Shown piece after piece: positions 45,931 through 56,200 of a DNA stretch of 64,000 nt. The stretch lies in NCBI GenBank assembly GCA_002298785.1, contig DBMR01000059.1:248001-312000 (forward strand). Reading direction: 5' to 3'. Position 1 is the stretch's first letter. Each line of letters begins with the position of its first letter. The notes below the pieces were generated by a model. The model was not told the origin of the DNA. It saw nothing but the letters and a program-made list of their open reading frames with translations, and searched no databases. The position numbers and the translations under genes were made by a program. The stretch comes from Verrucomicrobia subdivision 3 bacterium UBA693 (GTDB taxonomy: Bacteria; Verrucomicrobiota; Verrucomicrobiia; Limisphaerales; UBA8199).

Positions 45931-46671
45931 CTATTCCGGGATGATGCGACCCGACAACCCGGGGCGGATCTTCCCTTCCGGATTTTCAAACAACACCTTG
46001 ATCCGCTGTAACCCGCTAGAGGAATCGACCACTGGCGAAATAAATACGATGTTGCCCTCGACACGAACTTTCTGGTCGCCATCGTCAATTTCGAGCGCGA
46101 GCTTCTGTTGAGGCTTGAAGCGGACGGAACTCTGGGCCTCGACGTTGCTGACAAAGTAGCAGCGACGTGTATCCACAATGCGTGCGACCGGTTCATAGGC
46201 GGAGCAGGATTCACCCGTGTGGGGCTTCAACTCGGCCACCACCCCGGCCCCAGGGCTGATCAATCGCCGGCGCTTTAACTGTTCAACCGCCGTCTCGTAT
46301 TCCGCAACCGCGATTTTGTAGTCCGCCTCCTTCTTTAGGAGTTCATCGCGGCTGACGGAGTTGCTCTTTTCAAAGACCGTACGCGTGCTTTCCCAATCTG
46401 CTTTCCGGTTGTCCAGGACGAATTTTCGGCGATCGACTTCCAATTCTTCAAGCCGGTTATCCAACTCCAATATCACCTCGTTGGTCTTCACAAAATCCCC
46501 TTCACGCACTGCCAGGGAGCTGACGATTCCCGGCACAGGCAGGCTCAGTACGACATCGAAAACCGGCTCCGTAAGGCCCAGCCATTGGCCGGTGGTGGCG
46601 AGAACGTCTGCGGTCCCACAGCACACAATCACCAAGGCCAATCCAAGTTTACGACGAATCAGTCTATTCAT
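45931..46671 (-). CDS. HlyD/RND-type periplasmic adaptor
   Basis: The 246-aa protein has a signal peptide (LGLALVIVCCGTADVLA) and a short membrane-fusion-protein fold: VLSLPVPGIVSSLAVREGDF (lipoyl half), a coiled-coil hairpin (about 70-135) and SPGAGVVAELKPHTGESCSA (second lipoyl half), then a beta-barrel with a GLQRIKVLFENPEGK segment. It lacks a membrane-proximal domain at the C-terminus, so it is shorter than typical adaptors (about 350-400 aa). It lies 19 nt after the TolC gene, so they are likely translated from one message and form the envelope-spanning part. Confidence 0.85.
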   Translation of the reverse strand: MNRLIRRKLGLALVIVCCGTADVLATTGQWLGLTEPVFDVVLSLPVPGIVSSLAVREGDFVKTNEVILELDNRLEELEVDRRKFVLDNRKADWESTRTVFEKSNSVSRDELLKKEADYKIAVAEYETAVEQLKRRRLISPGAGVVAELKPHTGESCSAYEPVARIVDTRRCYFVSNVEAQSSVRFKPQQKLALEIDDGDQKVRVEGNIVFISPVVDSSSGLQRIKVLFENPEGKIRPGLSGRIIPE

Positions 46672-46690
46672 TCAGTAGAGACACTTTGGT

Positions 46691-48583
46691 TTAAGGTTTC
46701 CGCGGGGTGCTCGGGGCATTCGTCGAGTTCAGTTCGCCAGCGGTTTCACGGGCCTTTTGCCGGAGCGTGTCGTAATCCACGGTTGGGCCCGGAGCCGTCG
46801 CCGGTTCGGCGAATCCACGCCATACCTCCTCATTGGCGGTTGGGGTCTCAAATCCCTTTTTAACCTCTTCATGGATCTGGAGCTGGCGCACGCGGTCTTC
46901 TGCGGCCCGGCGCATTAACCCCTGGCGTGTGGGGTCGGACGCATTATCCACCCCGGGGGCTTGCCGCAACAGTGCCGCCTTCGCATTCATGGCGCTCTGA
47001 TAAGCCGGATCGCCAATGGTCCGGCTGGAACTCAACTGCGCGGTAGCCAACTGCAGTTCACGCTGGCTCAACTCCAGGCCACGGTTTTGCAGCAGGCTGC
47101 CCTGGATCATCTCCAATTCCATGTTCGCGAATTCAAAGCGAACCATGGATTCCACTTCTGAGAACTTCGCTTGCAGCAGGTCTGCTTCAATCTCCAGCAC
47201 TTTACGACTGTCCATTTTGCCTGCCTCCAATCGGGTCAGCGCCGAATCAAACAACGCCTGGTTATACTTGACCGAAGTCTGGTAGCTCCGAACACTGTCG
47301 CGGGTACTGCCGATCTTGTGCCAGGAGGAATTCATGGAGTTCGCCAGCTCTGTCTCAAGCCCGCGCAGCGCCAGTTCGGAGGAATGCAGTTGCAGTCGGC
47401 TGGCGATCACGTCGTTCTTGGTCTTCAAACCTCCCGCCAACGGAATCCGGAACTCGGCGCCGACAAACCAGGAGGGCATCACCTCGTTCGCAATATCGTC
47501 CCAAGATAATCCCGGATTGCGACCCAGTCCGTTCATTCCGTAACTGCCTTTCAAATTCAGCTCTGGCAAGCGCTGATTCCTCGCATAACCCAGCTTTACG
47601 CGGTCCTGCTGGATTTTCTCCTCCGCGATGAGATAGTCCGGGTTCAGACTAAACGCCACCTCCTGGAGTTGGTCGAAATCGGGCGGTTGAGCGGTGAGGT
47701 GGGGGGTGTCGGTGGCGCGAAGGCGCGAACCGCCTTTGGGCACTTCTTCTGCAAACAACGAGGTTACGCGGTTGGCGGTTTCCAGTTCCTTCTGACGAGC
47801 CTCCTCCAGCTTTACCCGGCGCAACGCCAAACCCGCTTCCGCCTCCAGCACCTCGATTTCCGCTCCTTTACCAGCTTCCAACCGTGTTCGGTTATCTTTT
47901 AGGATGGTTTCCGCGGATTTGACTGACTCTTCAAAGAACCGGACCTGCTCCTGGGCCAGGAATAAATTCCAGTAACTCGCTTCGGTCGCCGAGACCACAG
48001 TCATCATCCCCCTTCGATACTCCTGGAATGCAATCTTGTTGGAGATTGCCGCCAGACGGATGCTCGCCAGGGTCGCGGCCGCGCCAATATTCTTCAGCAG
48101 CGGCTGCACGCCTGAGATGCCAAAAAAGCTTTGATATTCGCCATTAGTGGCATTGCGCAAGGGCTGGAGATTGTTCTGCAGATCGTGCAGGTTGTACCCC
48201 AGGCGAAGGCGGGCGCCGCTGGGAATCAGGGTTTCTATGCCAGCTTCGTAGACGTAATTGGACTCGTGAAACTGAGGGGTGAGCAAGGAAACTTGCTGCT
48301 CGGCGGTATTCTTGCGGTTATTCACTTCCCGGCCGACCGAACCATATAACTCCGGCTCATAAGCACCATACTCAGCCCGGTACCGACGCCGATGCGCCTC
48401 AAATTCCAACATGCGGGACTGCAGACTTTCATTCCGCTGCAGCACGCGCTGCAACACCGCCTTTAAGGAAAGACCCTGGACCGGAAGAGGTTCAGGTGCG
48501 GTGGGCTCCGGCGCGCCGGCCGACCAGGCCGCCACCGCGCACCATGACATTACCCCCCACGATAATAAGAAACGCATGTTCAC
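46691..48583 (-). CDS. TolC-family outer membrane efflux protein
   Basis: The 630-aa protein has a signal peptide (MRFLLSWGVMSWCAVAAWSA) and the internal repeat of TolC-like channels: LSLKAVLQRVLQRNESLQSR at the start of the first half, long helices (RFFEESVKSAETILKDNRTR) and FSLNPDYLIAEEKIQQDRVK at the start of the second. It is longer than TolC (about 470 mature residues) because of a C-terminal extension (about 530-630) rich in Ala, Pro and Glu. It would form the outer-membrane exit duct. It lies 128 nt after the Kelch/HYR gene in the same direction. Confidence 0.86.
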   Translation of the reverse strand: MNMRFLLSWGVMSWCAVAAWSAGAPEPTAPEPLPVQGLSLKAVLQRVLQRNESLQSRMLEFEAHRRRYRAEYGAYEPELYGSVGREVNNRKNTAEQQVSLLTPQFHESNYVYEAGIETLIPSGARLRLGYNLHDLQNNLQPLRNATNGEYQSFFGISGVQPLLKNIGAAATLASIRLAAISNKIAFQEYRRGMMTVVSATEASYWNLFLAQEQVRFFEESVKSAETILKDNRTRLEAGKGAEIEVLEAEAGLALRRVKLEEARQKELETANRVTSLFAEEVPKGGSRLRATDTPHLTAQPPDFDQLQEVAFSLNPDYLIAEEKIQQDRVKLGYARNQRLPELNLKGSYGMNGLGRNPGLSWDDIANEVMPSWFVGAEFRIPLAGGLKTKNDVIASRLQLHSSELALRGLETELANSMNSSWHKIGSTRDSVRSYQTSVKYNQALFDSALTRLEAGKMDSRKVLEIEADLLQAKFSEVESMVRFEFANMELEMIQGSLLQNRGLELSQRELQLATAQLSSSRTIGDPAYQSAMNAKAALLRQAPGVDNASDPTRQGLMRRAAEDRVRQLQIHEEVKKGFETPTANEEVWRGFAEPATAPGPTVDYDTLRQKARETAGELNSTNAPSTPRKP

Positions 48584-48711
48584 TGGATAATGCCATTGAA
48601 CATACGGCTATCGCTGCAACTGTCTAGGGTGAATCGCTAACTTTTTAAGTAATGCTTTCTAATTACCCGATCGGATCCAGAATAAACGGGAACCGGTCCG
48701 TCTGTCGCCCG

Positions 48712-51700
48712 TTATTGCATTAAACGGAAATAGCCCTGCTGCCCCGAGGTAAAGGTGCGGAATGGGTTCGGGGCGTTCGATACCGTAATCCAAGGTCCGG
48801 CAAGTGTGGCGGCTTTCTGCAGCACGCCGTTGCCGCTCCAGGAGATGGTAATATTGGTTCCGCTCAGGGTCGTGCCAAGCCTCGCACAGTTGACAGTGAT
48901 GTTAAACCGGCATTCGTCGACCAATCCCTGCGGGCCAACAGCCTTGCAGTCCACCGTGGTGGTGCCTGGCGGGAACAGGCCGCCCGGCGGCGGGGTGCAG
49001 ACCAGGGAGTAATTCGAGTTGCAGATGCTAACGCTATAATTGACGTACTGACCGGCGCCTGAAGCACAGTTGGTCACGATGTTCTGCGGACAGGCCAGCC
49101 CGGAACCAGTGGCAGGAGTGATGGTGAGGGCGGTCGTGCAGGGATGACGCTGGCCCAACTGGTCGACGATGAAGAGGTTGACTTGGTAGGTTCCTGGCGG
49201 CAACAGGGTGCCGGCGACCGGGTCCTGGGTGAACATCAGCGCCTGACCGGCGTTGCCCACATACGGCACCAGATCCGGAACCGCACCCAGGCAACCCGCC
49301 CCCGCCGACACACTAAGGGCTTCCGGTGGGCAGGTAAACCGCGGTGTGACCTGCTTGTTGAACCCGCAATTCGCTGCCGGGTAACCGTAGGAATCGTAGA
49401 GCGACCAGCCATAGGCGATGACTCCGAATGCCGACCCATCTGCCGAATAGAGCGCGTGCGGGCCGAGACCAACTGCAACCCTGGCCGAGGCATAACCACT
49501 GCCTCCAACCGGTGAGAACAAGGCGGATGACAGCAGAGAGCCGTCAAGGACAATCTGGCTAACGGAGCCCGTGGATACGGTTAGGTTAAGATAGTTGTTG
49601 CCAAAATCCGTCACCGGGGTTTGGACCATGTAACTGGAGAAGTAGACCGACGTAGGTGGAACGATGACCATGAAGGGATCCGAGTTGGCTACGAAGTCAA
49701 AGTCCGAGCTGTTGGCGTACTGAGCGACCAAGATCGGCTTGTCAGAAAGGATCTGAGCGGCGCTGGCGATTTGCGTCTCGTAATATTTGCCTTGATCTAA
49801 AAGTCCCGGTATGGGCACGCCGTTAACGCTCACAGTCGTTCCGTTGAAGAGCGCCATAAATCGGAAGGTATCCCCGCCAAAGCGAGTGGCCAAAGGCCGG
49901 GTTATGAAGCGATTGCCCCATTGATCGACCGGGGGCAGTTGTTCCACCACGTAATCGCAGAAGAAACAGTTGTTATTGGGGATATCCGCGCATTGATGAC
50001 TCCCAAACACGGAAATCGGTTTGTCGGCGACGATGATGGTGCCACTGACATCCGCCGGAGCATCGTTTGTGTCGCGCAACTGATAGGTCTGGCCCCGACT
50101 TAACGTTAAAGCGAACGGCACACCACCGGGGTGCCCCCCGATCGTGTTCGGCGGCATCACGAGCACCTTGGTATTGTCCTGAGAAGCGGCGATGGCGAAT
50201 TGTGAACCATTCAATTCGGGAACACCGGTAAACATGTTCCGGTAAGCCATCACCAGGTAAGCCTGGCCGATGCCTCGCGTCGAGAGACCGAGGTAGGCGT
50301 CAGTCGTGTACCGGATATGGTTCATCCCATAAACTGACACCGGCTGTGAAGCCACCAGGACTACGCCATTGCTTTGGATGACATCGTTGGCGTTCCCAAG
50401 ATCAGCCAGCGAAGGCAGGGTAATAGTTGCCACACCGCTGGCGGGGATGGTGAAGAAGCTGAAAAATGGCGGCGACAAGGCTGGCAAGGCTGCGGCGCCT
50501 ACCGTCCCGGCGGTTCCGGCGACGAAGAGTTGAGGCTGCGGCGGATTCGTCGGGTCTGGCGCGTAATTGCCTGGGAATGTTAGCCAGAATTCGGTCCCGG
50601 CGCTTCCGCGTGCGCAGGGCTCGGGTCGACACTCAAAGCCAGTTTGGTAAAGCCTGAGCGGATGGCCGCAAAGGTCTTGAATTCCGTTGATGATAAGCGC
50701 GCATCCGCTGCTTATCGGCTGTGCGGCATAAAGCCAGACCACCCGTGGATCTGCAGTCAACACCGCGGCGAGTACCGGCGTGATCACTCCGCCGCAAACG
50801 AGGGCGTAATTGTTGGTGTTTTGCGCACTGACCGCAGAGACGGGCTTATCAAAGGCGATGACAATGCGTTGGTCACCGCAGGCGGTGTAAACGCTCAGGA
50901 CTGCTGGCGGGGTAAAATCCGAGCCGTAAAGCCGCGTATCGCTCAGCGTTCCCACCGTACCGCCGCCCAGGCCCCCGTAGACCACGGTTTTACCATGGGC
51001 GCTGTCGTGAGCCATGGCGTGCTCCAAACGAGCGGGCGGCATCTTGGAGTCGACCTGCTTCCAGTCCTTACCATTCCACTCCCAAGTCTCAGCAAACGGG
51101 TTTGTCGAGTTGGTCGCTCCCCCCGTCAGGACGATGGTATCACAGGTATCGCTGTAGGCCATGGCAGCAAGGTATCTGGGCTGTGGGCCAGCGGTGGCTG
51201 CCTGGCTCCACGAGGTTCCATCCCAGGCCCACGTGTCGCCATAGAAATTGGTTCCCTGCGCGCCGCCAAATAGAAGCATCTGCCGTTGCGCCACGCCGTA
51301 CGCCATGACGTGGCCGTAGCGCGGGTTGAGCTTCGAGGATGTTCCAACCTGTTTCCAGGAGGACCCGTTAAATTCCCAAGTATCACCGAATTCCACAAAC
51401 TTTGGATCAACACCACCATAGAGGACGAGCCGACCACGGGCTTCGTCGTAGGCCATCGCGTGTGCGAACCGTGGTGCCGGTCCCGTAACGTCGAGTTGCA
51501 CCCAGTTGCTTCCGTCCCAGGTCCACGTGTCGCCAAAAGTGCCGGCGGCGCCGGCATATCCACCAAAGAGCACCACCTTGCCAAGCCGACTGTGGAAGGC
51601 CATGGCGGTGAAGGCCCGCGCGGTGGGCCCCGAGGTTGACATCAGGGTCCAACTGGTCCCGTCCCACTCCCAGGTATTTCCTACCAACCCCTTCGCACTG

Positions 51701-53181
51701 TTCCCACCAAAGAGCACGACTCGTCCGCGATTTGGATCGTAAGCCATGGCGTGGCCCGCCAGGCTGCCTGGCCCGCCAACATCCGGCAATTGCCAAAACT
51801 TGCCTTCACAACAGGAAGCGGGAGCGACGGTGATGTTGAAGACACAGGTGGCGATGTTGCCGCTGGAATCCTTGGCGGTACAGGTTACCGGCGTTTGCCC
51901 AATTGGGAACAGCGTCCCCGACGGTGGAAAGAAATTTACGACCGGATTGGGATCACAGTTATCCGTAGCTACCGCAGTGTAATAGACCTGGGTTCCATTC
52001 GGTCCAGCTGCCACGACCGTGCGGTCCGGCGGACAAGCGATAGTGGGCGGCTTGTTGTCCAGAATGGTAACGGTAAAGCTGCAGACGTTGGTATTGCCGC
52101 TGGCGTCCCAACCGGTGGCCACCACCGTCGTTGTGCCTGGAAAAAAGACCGAACCGGAGGGTGGATTTACCACCAGGCTCGGTTGAAAATCGCAATTGTC
52201 GGAAATGCTCACCTGATAGCTGACGACGGTGCCTTGCACACCGCGACAGGCCAACGTTAAGTTCGTCGGACAAATAATGCTAGGCGGCACTTTGTCGGCG
52301 ACCGTTACGGTGGAAACCAGCCCGGTAGTAGATCCGAACGGATTCGCAGCCACGACCGTATATGTCCCCTGGTCAGCAGCACCGGCAGACGGAATGACAT
52401 AGAAACCACTCGTTGCTCCCGCGATATCCTTGCCGTTTAGTCGCCATTGATAATTGATAGGCGCAGTACCGATAGCCGTGCCGCTAAGCACGACGTAATT
52501 GCCTGGGCAGACGGTTTGATTGGTTTGCTGCGTAACGATGGTTGGCAACGAACCATTCGTGCCGACCCAAACCGATTCGCCGATTTTGATATTGCTGGGG
52601 GCTCCTGGAGGCGTAATCCACCCGCTAGCCGTCATCGCATAGATAACATAATTGGCCGGAGTAAAAGAGTTTGGATCCTGACCCACTCCTGGTCTGAATT
52701 GGTAAACGTAAGTGAAAGGTGGTGCCTTGTAACCCAGGATGTCGGCAATGGCAGCCACTTCATTGGTTTGCCGGCCAACCAGGACTGTCGCATTGCCAAT
52801 GGCCAGCGGCAGCACCGGTACATGGGTCAGACCGGCGATAGTCATGACGAAATTGCTGGAACTGTTGTTGTAGAAATACAGCCCATCGCCCGGATTGAGG
52901 ATGTTGGTTCCAGGCACCCACGCTTGGCCACCCGTGGGTAGTTGTTGGAAAGTCTCAGTGGAATCAAAAGCCCCGGTGGCAAGGTTAAAGCGTTTAAGTT
53001 GCGAGCCCAGCGGGGCCGTACGGATCAGCAAACGGATATTATTGCCGCCATCGCCCACCAGTTGATTGGCGATTAAGTTCCATCCGGGCGAGTTCGTGAT
53101 GCTCATGGTGGCCGCCTGGCTACCGGCAGCCAGAGCCAGAATCACTCCGGCCAAAGCCATCCAGCAAATTCTCGGTTTCAT
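48712..53181 (-). CDS. Large exoprotein with Ig, HYR, six Kelch repeats and an IgGFc-binding-like domain
   Basis: From ATG 53181 (preceded by AAAGAGAG) the protein has 1,489 aa and a signal peptide (ICWMALAGVILALAAGSQA). Domain order is: a verrucomicrobial N-terminal module (25-220), an Ig-like domain (about 225-295), two HYR domains (about 300-460, with SDNCDFQP and TDNCDPNP) and six Kelch repeats of the type GHAMAYDPNRGRVVLFGG (about 475-770). An IgGFc-binding N-terminal-like domain follows (about 870-1240, GTEFWLTFPGNYAPD), then HYR-like domains. The C-terminus (ISWSGNGVLQKA to GYFRLMQ) is of a type found in many verrucomicrobial exoproteins. It is a likely adhesin or surface protein. It starts 7 nt (longest frame) after the giant RTX gene, so both should be co-transcribed and probably exported by the genes that follow. 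Confidence 0.85.
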   Translation of the reverse strand: MKPRICWMALAGVILALAAGSQAATMSITNSPGWNLIANQLVGDGGNNIRLLIRTAPLGSQLKRFNLATGAFDSTETFQQLPTGGQAWVPGTNILNPGDGLYFYNNSSSNFVMTIAGLTHVPVLPLAIGNATVLVGRQTNEVAAIADILGYKAPPFTYVYQFRPGVGQDPNSFTPANYVIYAMTASGWITPPGAPSNIKIGESVWVGTNGSLPTIVTQQTNQTVCPGNYVVLSGTAIGTAPINYQWRLNGKDIAGATSGFYVIPSAGAADQGTYTVVAANPFGSTTGLVSTVTVADKVPPSIICPTNLTLACRGVQGTVVSYQVSISDNCDFQPSLVVNPPSGSVFFPGTTTVVATGWDASGNTNVCSFTVTILDNKPPTIACPPDRTVVAAGPNGTQVYYTAVATDNCDPNPVVNFFPPSGTLFPIGQTPVTCTAKDSSGNIATCVFNITVAPASCCEGKFWQLPDVGGPGSLAGHAMAYDPNRGRVVLFGGNSAKGLVGNTWEWDGTSWTLMSTSGPTARAFTAMAFHSRLGKVVLFGGYAGAAGTFGDTWTWDGSNWVQLDVTGPAPRFAHAMAYDEARGRLVLYGGVDPKFVEFGDTWEFNGSSWKQVGTSSKLNPRYGHVMAYGVAQRQMLLFGGAQGTNFYGDTWAWDGTSWSQAATAGPQPRYLAAMAYSDTCDTIVLTGGATNSTNPFAETWEWNGKDWKQVDSKMPPARLEHAMAHDSAHGKTVVYGGLGGGTVGTLSDTRLYGSDFTPPAVLSVYTACGDQRIVIAFDKPVSAVSAQNTNNYALVCGGVITPVLAAVLTADPRVVWLYAAQPISSGCALIINGIQDLCGHPLRLYQTGFECRPEPCARGSAGTEFWLTFPGNYAPDPTNPPQPQLFVAGTAGTVGAAALPALSPPFFSFFTIPASGVATITLPSLADLGNANDVIQSNGVVLVASQPVSVYGMNHIRYTTDAYLGLSTRGIGQAYLVMAYRNMFTGVPELNGSQFAIAASQDNTKVLVMPPNTIGGHPGGVPFALTLSRGQTYQLRDTNDAPADVSGTIIVADKPISVFGSHQCADIPNNNCFFCDYVVEQLPPVDQWGNRFITRPLATRFGGDTFRFMALFNGTTVSVNGVPIPGLLDQGKYYETQIASAAQILSDKPILVAQYANSSDFDFVANSDPFMVIVPPTSVYFSSYMVQTPVTDFGNNYLNLTVSTGSVSQIVLDGSLLSSALFSPVGGSGYASARVAVGLGPHALYSADGSAFGVIAYGWSLYDSYGYPAANCGFNKQVTPRFTCPPEALSVSAGAGCLGAVPDLVPYVGNAGQALMFTQDPVAGTLLPPGTYQVNLFIVDQLGQRHPCTTALTITPATGSGLACPQNIVTNCASGAGQYVNYSVSICNSNYSLVCTPPPGGLFPPGTTTVDCKAVGPQGLVDECRFNITVNCARLGTTLSGTNITISWSGNGVLQKAATLAGPWITVSNAPNPFRTFTSGQQGYFRLMQ

Positions 53182-53209
53182 AATGACTCTCTTTGATTGC
53201 ACGGCATCG

Positions 53210-56200
53210 CTAAAAAGAACCTTCCACCTGGCCAGGATTCGCCAGCACCAGGGTCAGGACCAGGTTGGAATGTAGATCGTAGAAATTCTGTGGTGCGGCG
53301 GTATACAGGTTGACCGAAATGCCGCTGACTCCCAAGCCCACGATTTTATCAAGATAACCTTCCCCTGCGTTCTCAAAGATGGTGTCCGCACCTTGGGGAA
53401 CCGCCGCCAGGGTCAGCGTGGAGCTGATGTCGAACACGTAAGTGTCGTTCCCGGCGCCGCCACGGAGGTTGTCATTCCCATCGGCTCCCAGGGTGGTGTT
53501 AATCGAGCCGCATCCGTTCAGCGTGTCGTTGCCGTCATTTCCATACAGGTTGTCCGCACCCGCCCCGCCGTAAAGCACATCGTTACCGTCACCGCCGTAA
53601 AGATAATCATTACCGTAGCCACCGATAAGGAGGTCATCTCCGCCCATGCCAAACAGGTAAACCGTTCCCAAGGTGAACTGGGACGCATCCAGGTTATTGT
53701 TTCCCGCCCCCCCCACCAGCAGGGCCTGCTGGACATTGTGGATTGTAACGGTCTGAGTTCCGCTCGAGTCCGTGATCACCAGTTTAGTATTGGTGAGCAC
53801 AAAGTTTCCGTCGTCAACGTAGTAGATGGTATTTGTACCGGCGCCTCCTTCGATAATGTCATCGCCCTTGCCGCCGATGAAAATGTTGTCCAGGGCGTTG
53901 CCCGTCAGCTTGTCTGCCTTGTCAGTTCCGATAATGACTTCGATGCCGGTGGTGCTGGTAAAACTCAGCTTCAAATTGGGTGCAACGGTCTGAACTGCGG
54001 TGATGGACAGATCGACAATGACCCCTGTGGTGTGAGCCTGCGAGAAGTCAAGTGTATCCGTACCCGCGGCGCCTATTTCATCGATGATATCCTGTCCTTG
54101 CGCCACATCCACATTGAAATGGTAGGTGTCGCTGCCTCCGTTTCCGCGCAGCAGATCGTCACCCGCCCCGCCAATAAGGACATCGTTGCCGGAACCGCCG
54201 ATGAGGGTGTCATTGCCGGCACCGCCATCTAACACAGTCGAACCGGTGAAGGCACTCGCGTCAATGATGTTATTGCCGGCACCGCCCGTTAGCTTCGCGA
54301 CTTGGATGTTGGCCAGAGAATTGAGGGTGCCCCCGATGTTCAGCAAGGTGTTGCTCAGGGCCATGTTGACATTGGCGCTGGCGACTACCGTATTCGTGCC
54401 AGTGCTGCCGTCAATGGTGTTGGCCCCCCCGGTGATCGTGAAGGTGTTGTCCAGCGAGTTGCCGGTATAAACTCCGCCGCCCTGACTTCCGATGACATCC
54501 TCCACATCCGTCGCCATGAGGGCGATCTGCAATTCGCCTGGTGCCACGGTCTGCAACGAGCCCACAGTTGAGAGATTTACTGTGGCCGGCAACGTGAACG
54601 CAGAGAAGTCGAGGGTATCTTCGCCGTCTCGACCGTAGACCAGCACGGTGTGAACGGCTCCGAACTGCCGGAACACGAATCGATCATCACCTTTACCACC
54701 ATCAAGCAATTCCAAACCCGGACCGGCGATGAGCACATCGTTGCCATCGCCACCGTTCAAAACCGCGGTGCCGGTGAAACCGGTCGCATCGATGGTATCA
54801 TCGCCGCTGGTGCCGGTCACGGTGGCAAACTCGATGGAAGCCAGAGTGATCGTGCCAGCTCCACCAGGGAAAGTGACTGAGGTGTTGGTGAGAGTGACCA
54901 GTCCAGGTGAGGCCGTTTCCACCACCACTCGGTCGTTCCCGCCCATGCCATTCACGGACGCTGCCCCTAAGGTCCAGCCGGAGACATCGAAAATGTTCGG
55001 CGACGCCCCGCCAGTAAGCTGCACCGCTTGGATATTAGAGAGCACACTGTAAAATTCATCCCCCGGGGCGGAAGTGAGGTCGGTTACCAGTCCACTGTTG
55101 GTCAGGATGAATTGGTAAGCATTGCTCGTCGCCTGGAAGGTGTTATTGCCAGCACCGCCGAAGACGAGATTGTTGCCAGTGCCTCCGACCAGGATGTCGT
55201 TACCCAATCCACCATACAAAGTGTTCGGACCAGAGCCACCAATCAAGGTGTCGTCCCCTGCTCCGCCGTAAATGGTGGTAATTCCACTGAAACCTGAAGC
55301 GTCGATGGTATGGCTTCCGGCTCCATCGGTAATCACAGCAATGTCGACGCCAACAAGGCTGATTGGGGAGAAGTTGATTGAAATGTCGAGCGTGGTATCC
55401 GTGAGCACCACATTGGCGTCAGCCCCCACCATGACGGTGTCATTGCGCGGGTCACCGACAATATCCCCGCCGTTGATGCTGCCGCCGCCGGTCCAGCCAG
55501 TTAAGTTGAAGGTATTGGCATCCGGACCACCGGTAAGATTCATGATCTCAATGCCGTCCAGGGTCTCAACCTGACCGGTGCCGCGGGTCAGGGAGATATT
55601 AGTGAGCACGAAGTTGGTATTCCCTTGCTCGCTTACGGTATCTACCCCCGGTCCTCCGATGAGGGTGTTGTTGCCTGGTCCGCCATCCAGCGTGTCGTCG
55701 CCGCTCTTGCCGTCCAAGAGGTCATTGCCGGGACCGCCGCGGAGCGTATTGTTGTTCGAATTGCCGCGAATTACGTCATCCAAAGCGCCGCCAATCACCT
55801 GCTCCACGCCTTCACCGACAATGGTCAAGGTCAGGTTCGAATTAATCGCTTGAGCGGATCCGAGGATGGCAAGGTTCAGATTGATCGTTTGCGAGGTGGT
55901 TCCGGAAAAGTCGATGGTGTCGAAGCCGGGATCGGCGATGTTTTCTACAATGGTCTTTGCTCCGAGGTTTGAGTCCGTATCCAGCGGATAGGTGTCATCT
56001 CCGGCGCCACCGGTGAGGGTGTCGTTCCCTAATCCACCGATCAGAACATTTGCAAGGTCGTTACCTGTCAGGATGTCGTTGCCGCTGCCACCAATGATAT
56101 TCTCGAGCTTATCGACCAACCTCAGGCTCAAATTTGCGTTAACGACCTGTGTTGTGGGATCCATGGTGGCCAAATTGACCGTGACCGCAGCGGTCGTCGT

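Noticed and set aside
48672..48720. Possible terminator hairpin between the Kelch/HYR gene and TolC
   Set aside because: ACGGG and CCCGT can pair on the minus strand but the loop is large and the T-run is poor. I do not use it to split the operon.
53393..54232. Long plus-strand open frame opposite the giant RTX gene
   Set aside because: It is a shadow of the repeat codons on the other strand, with no signal, domain or start context.
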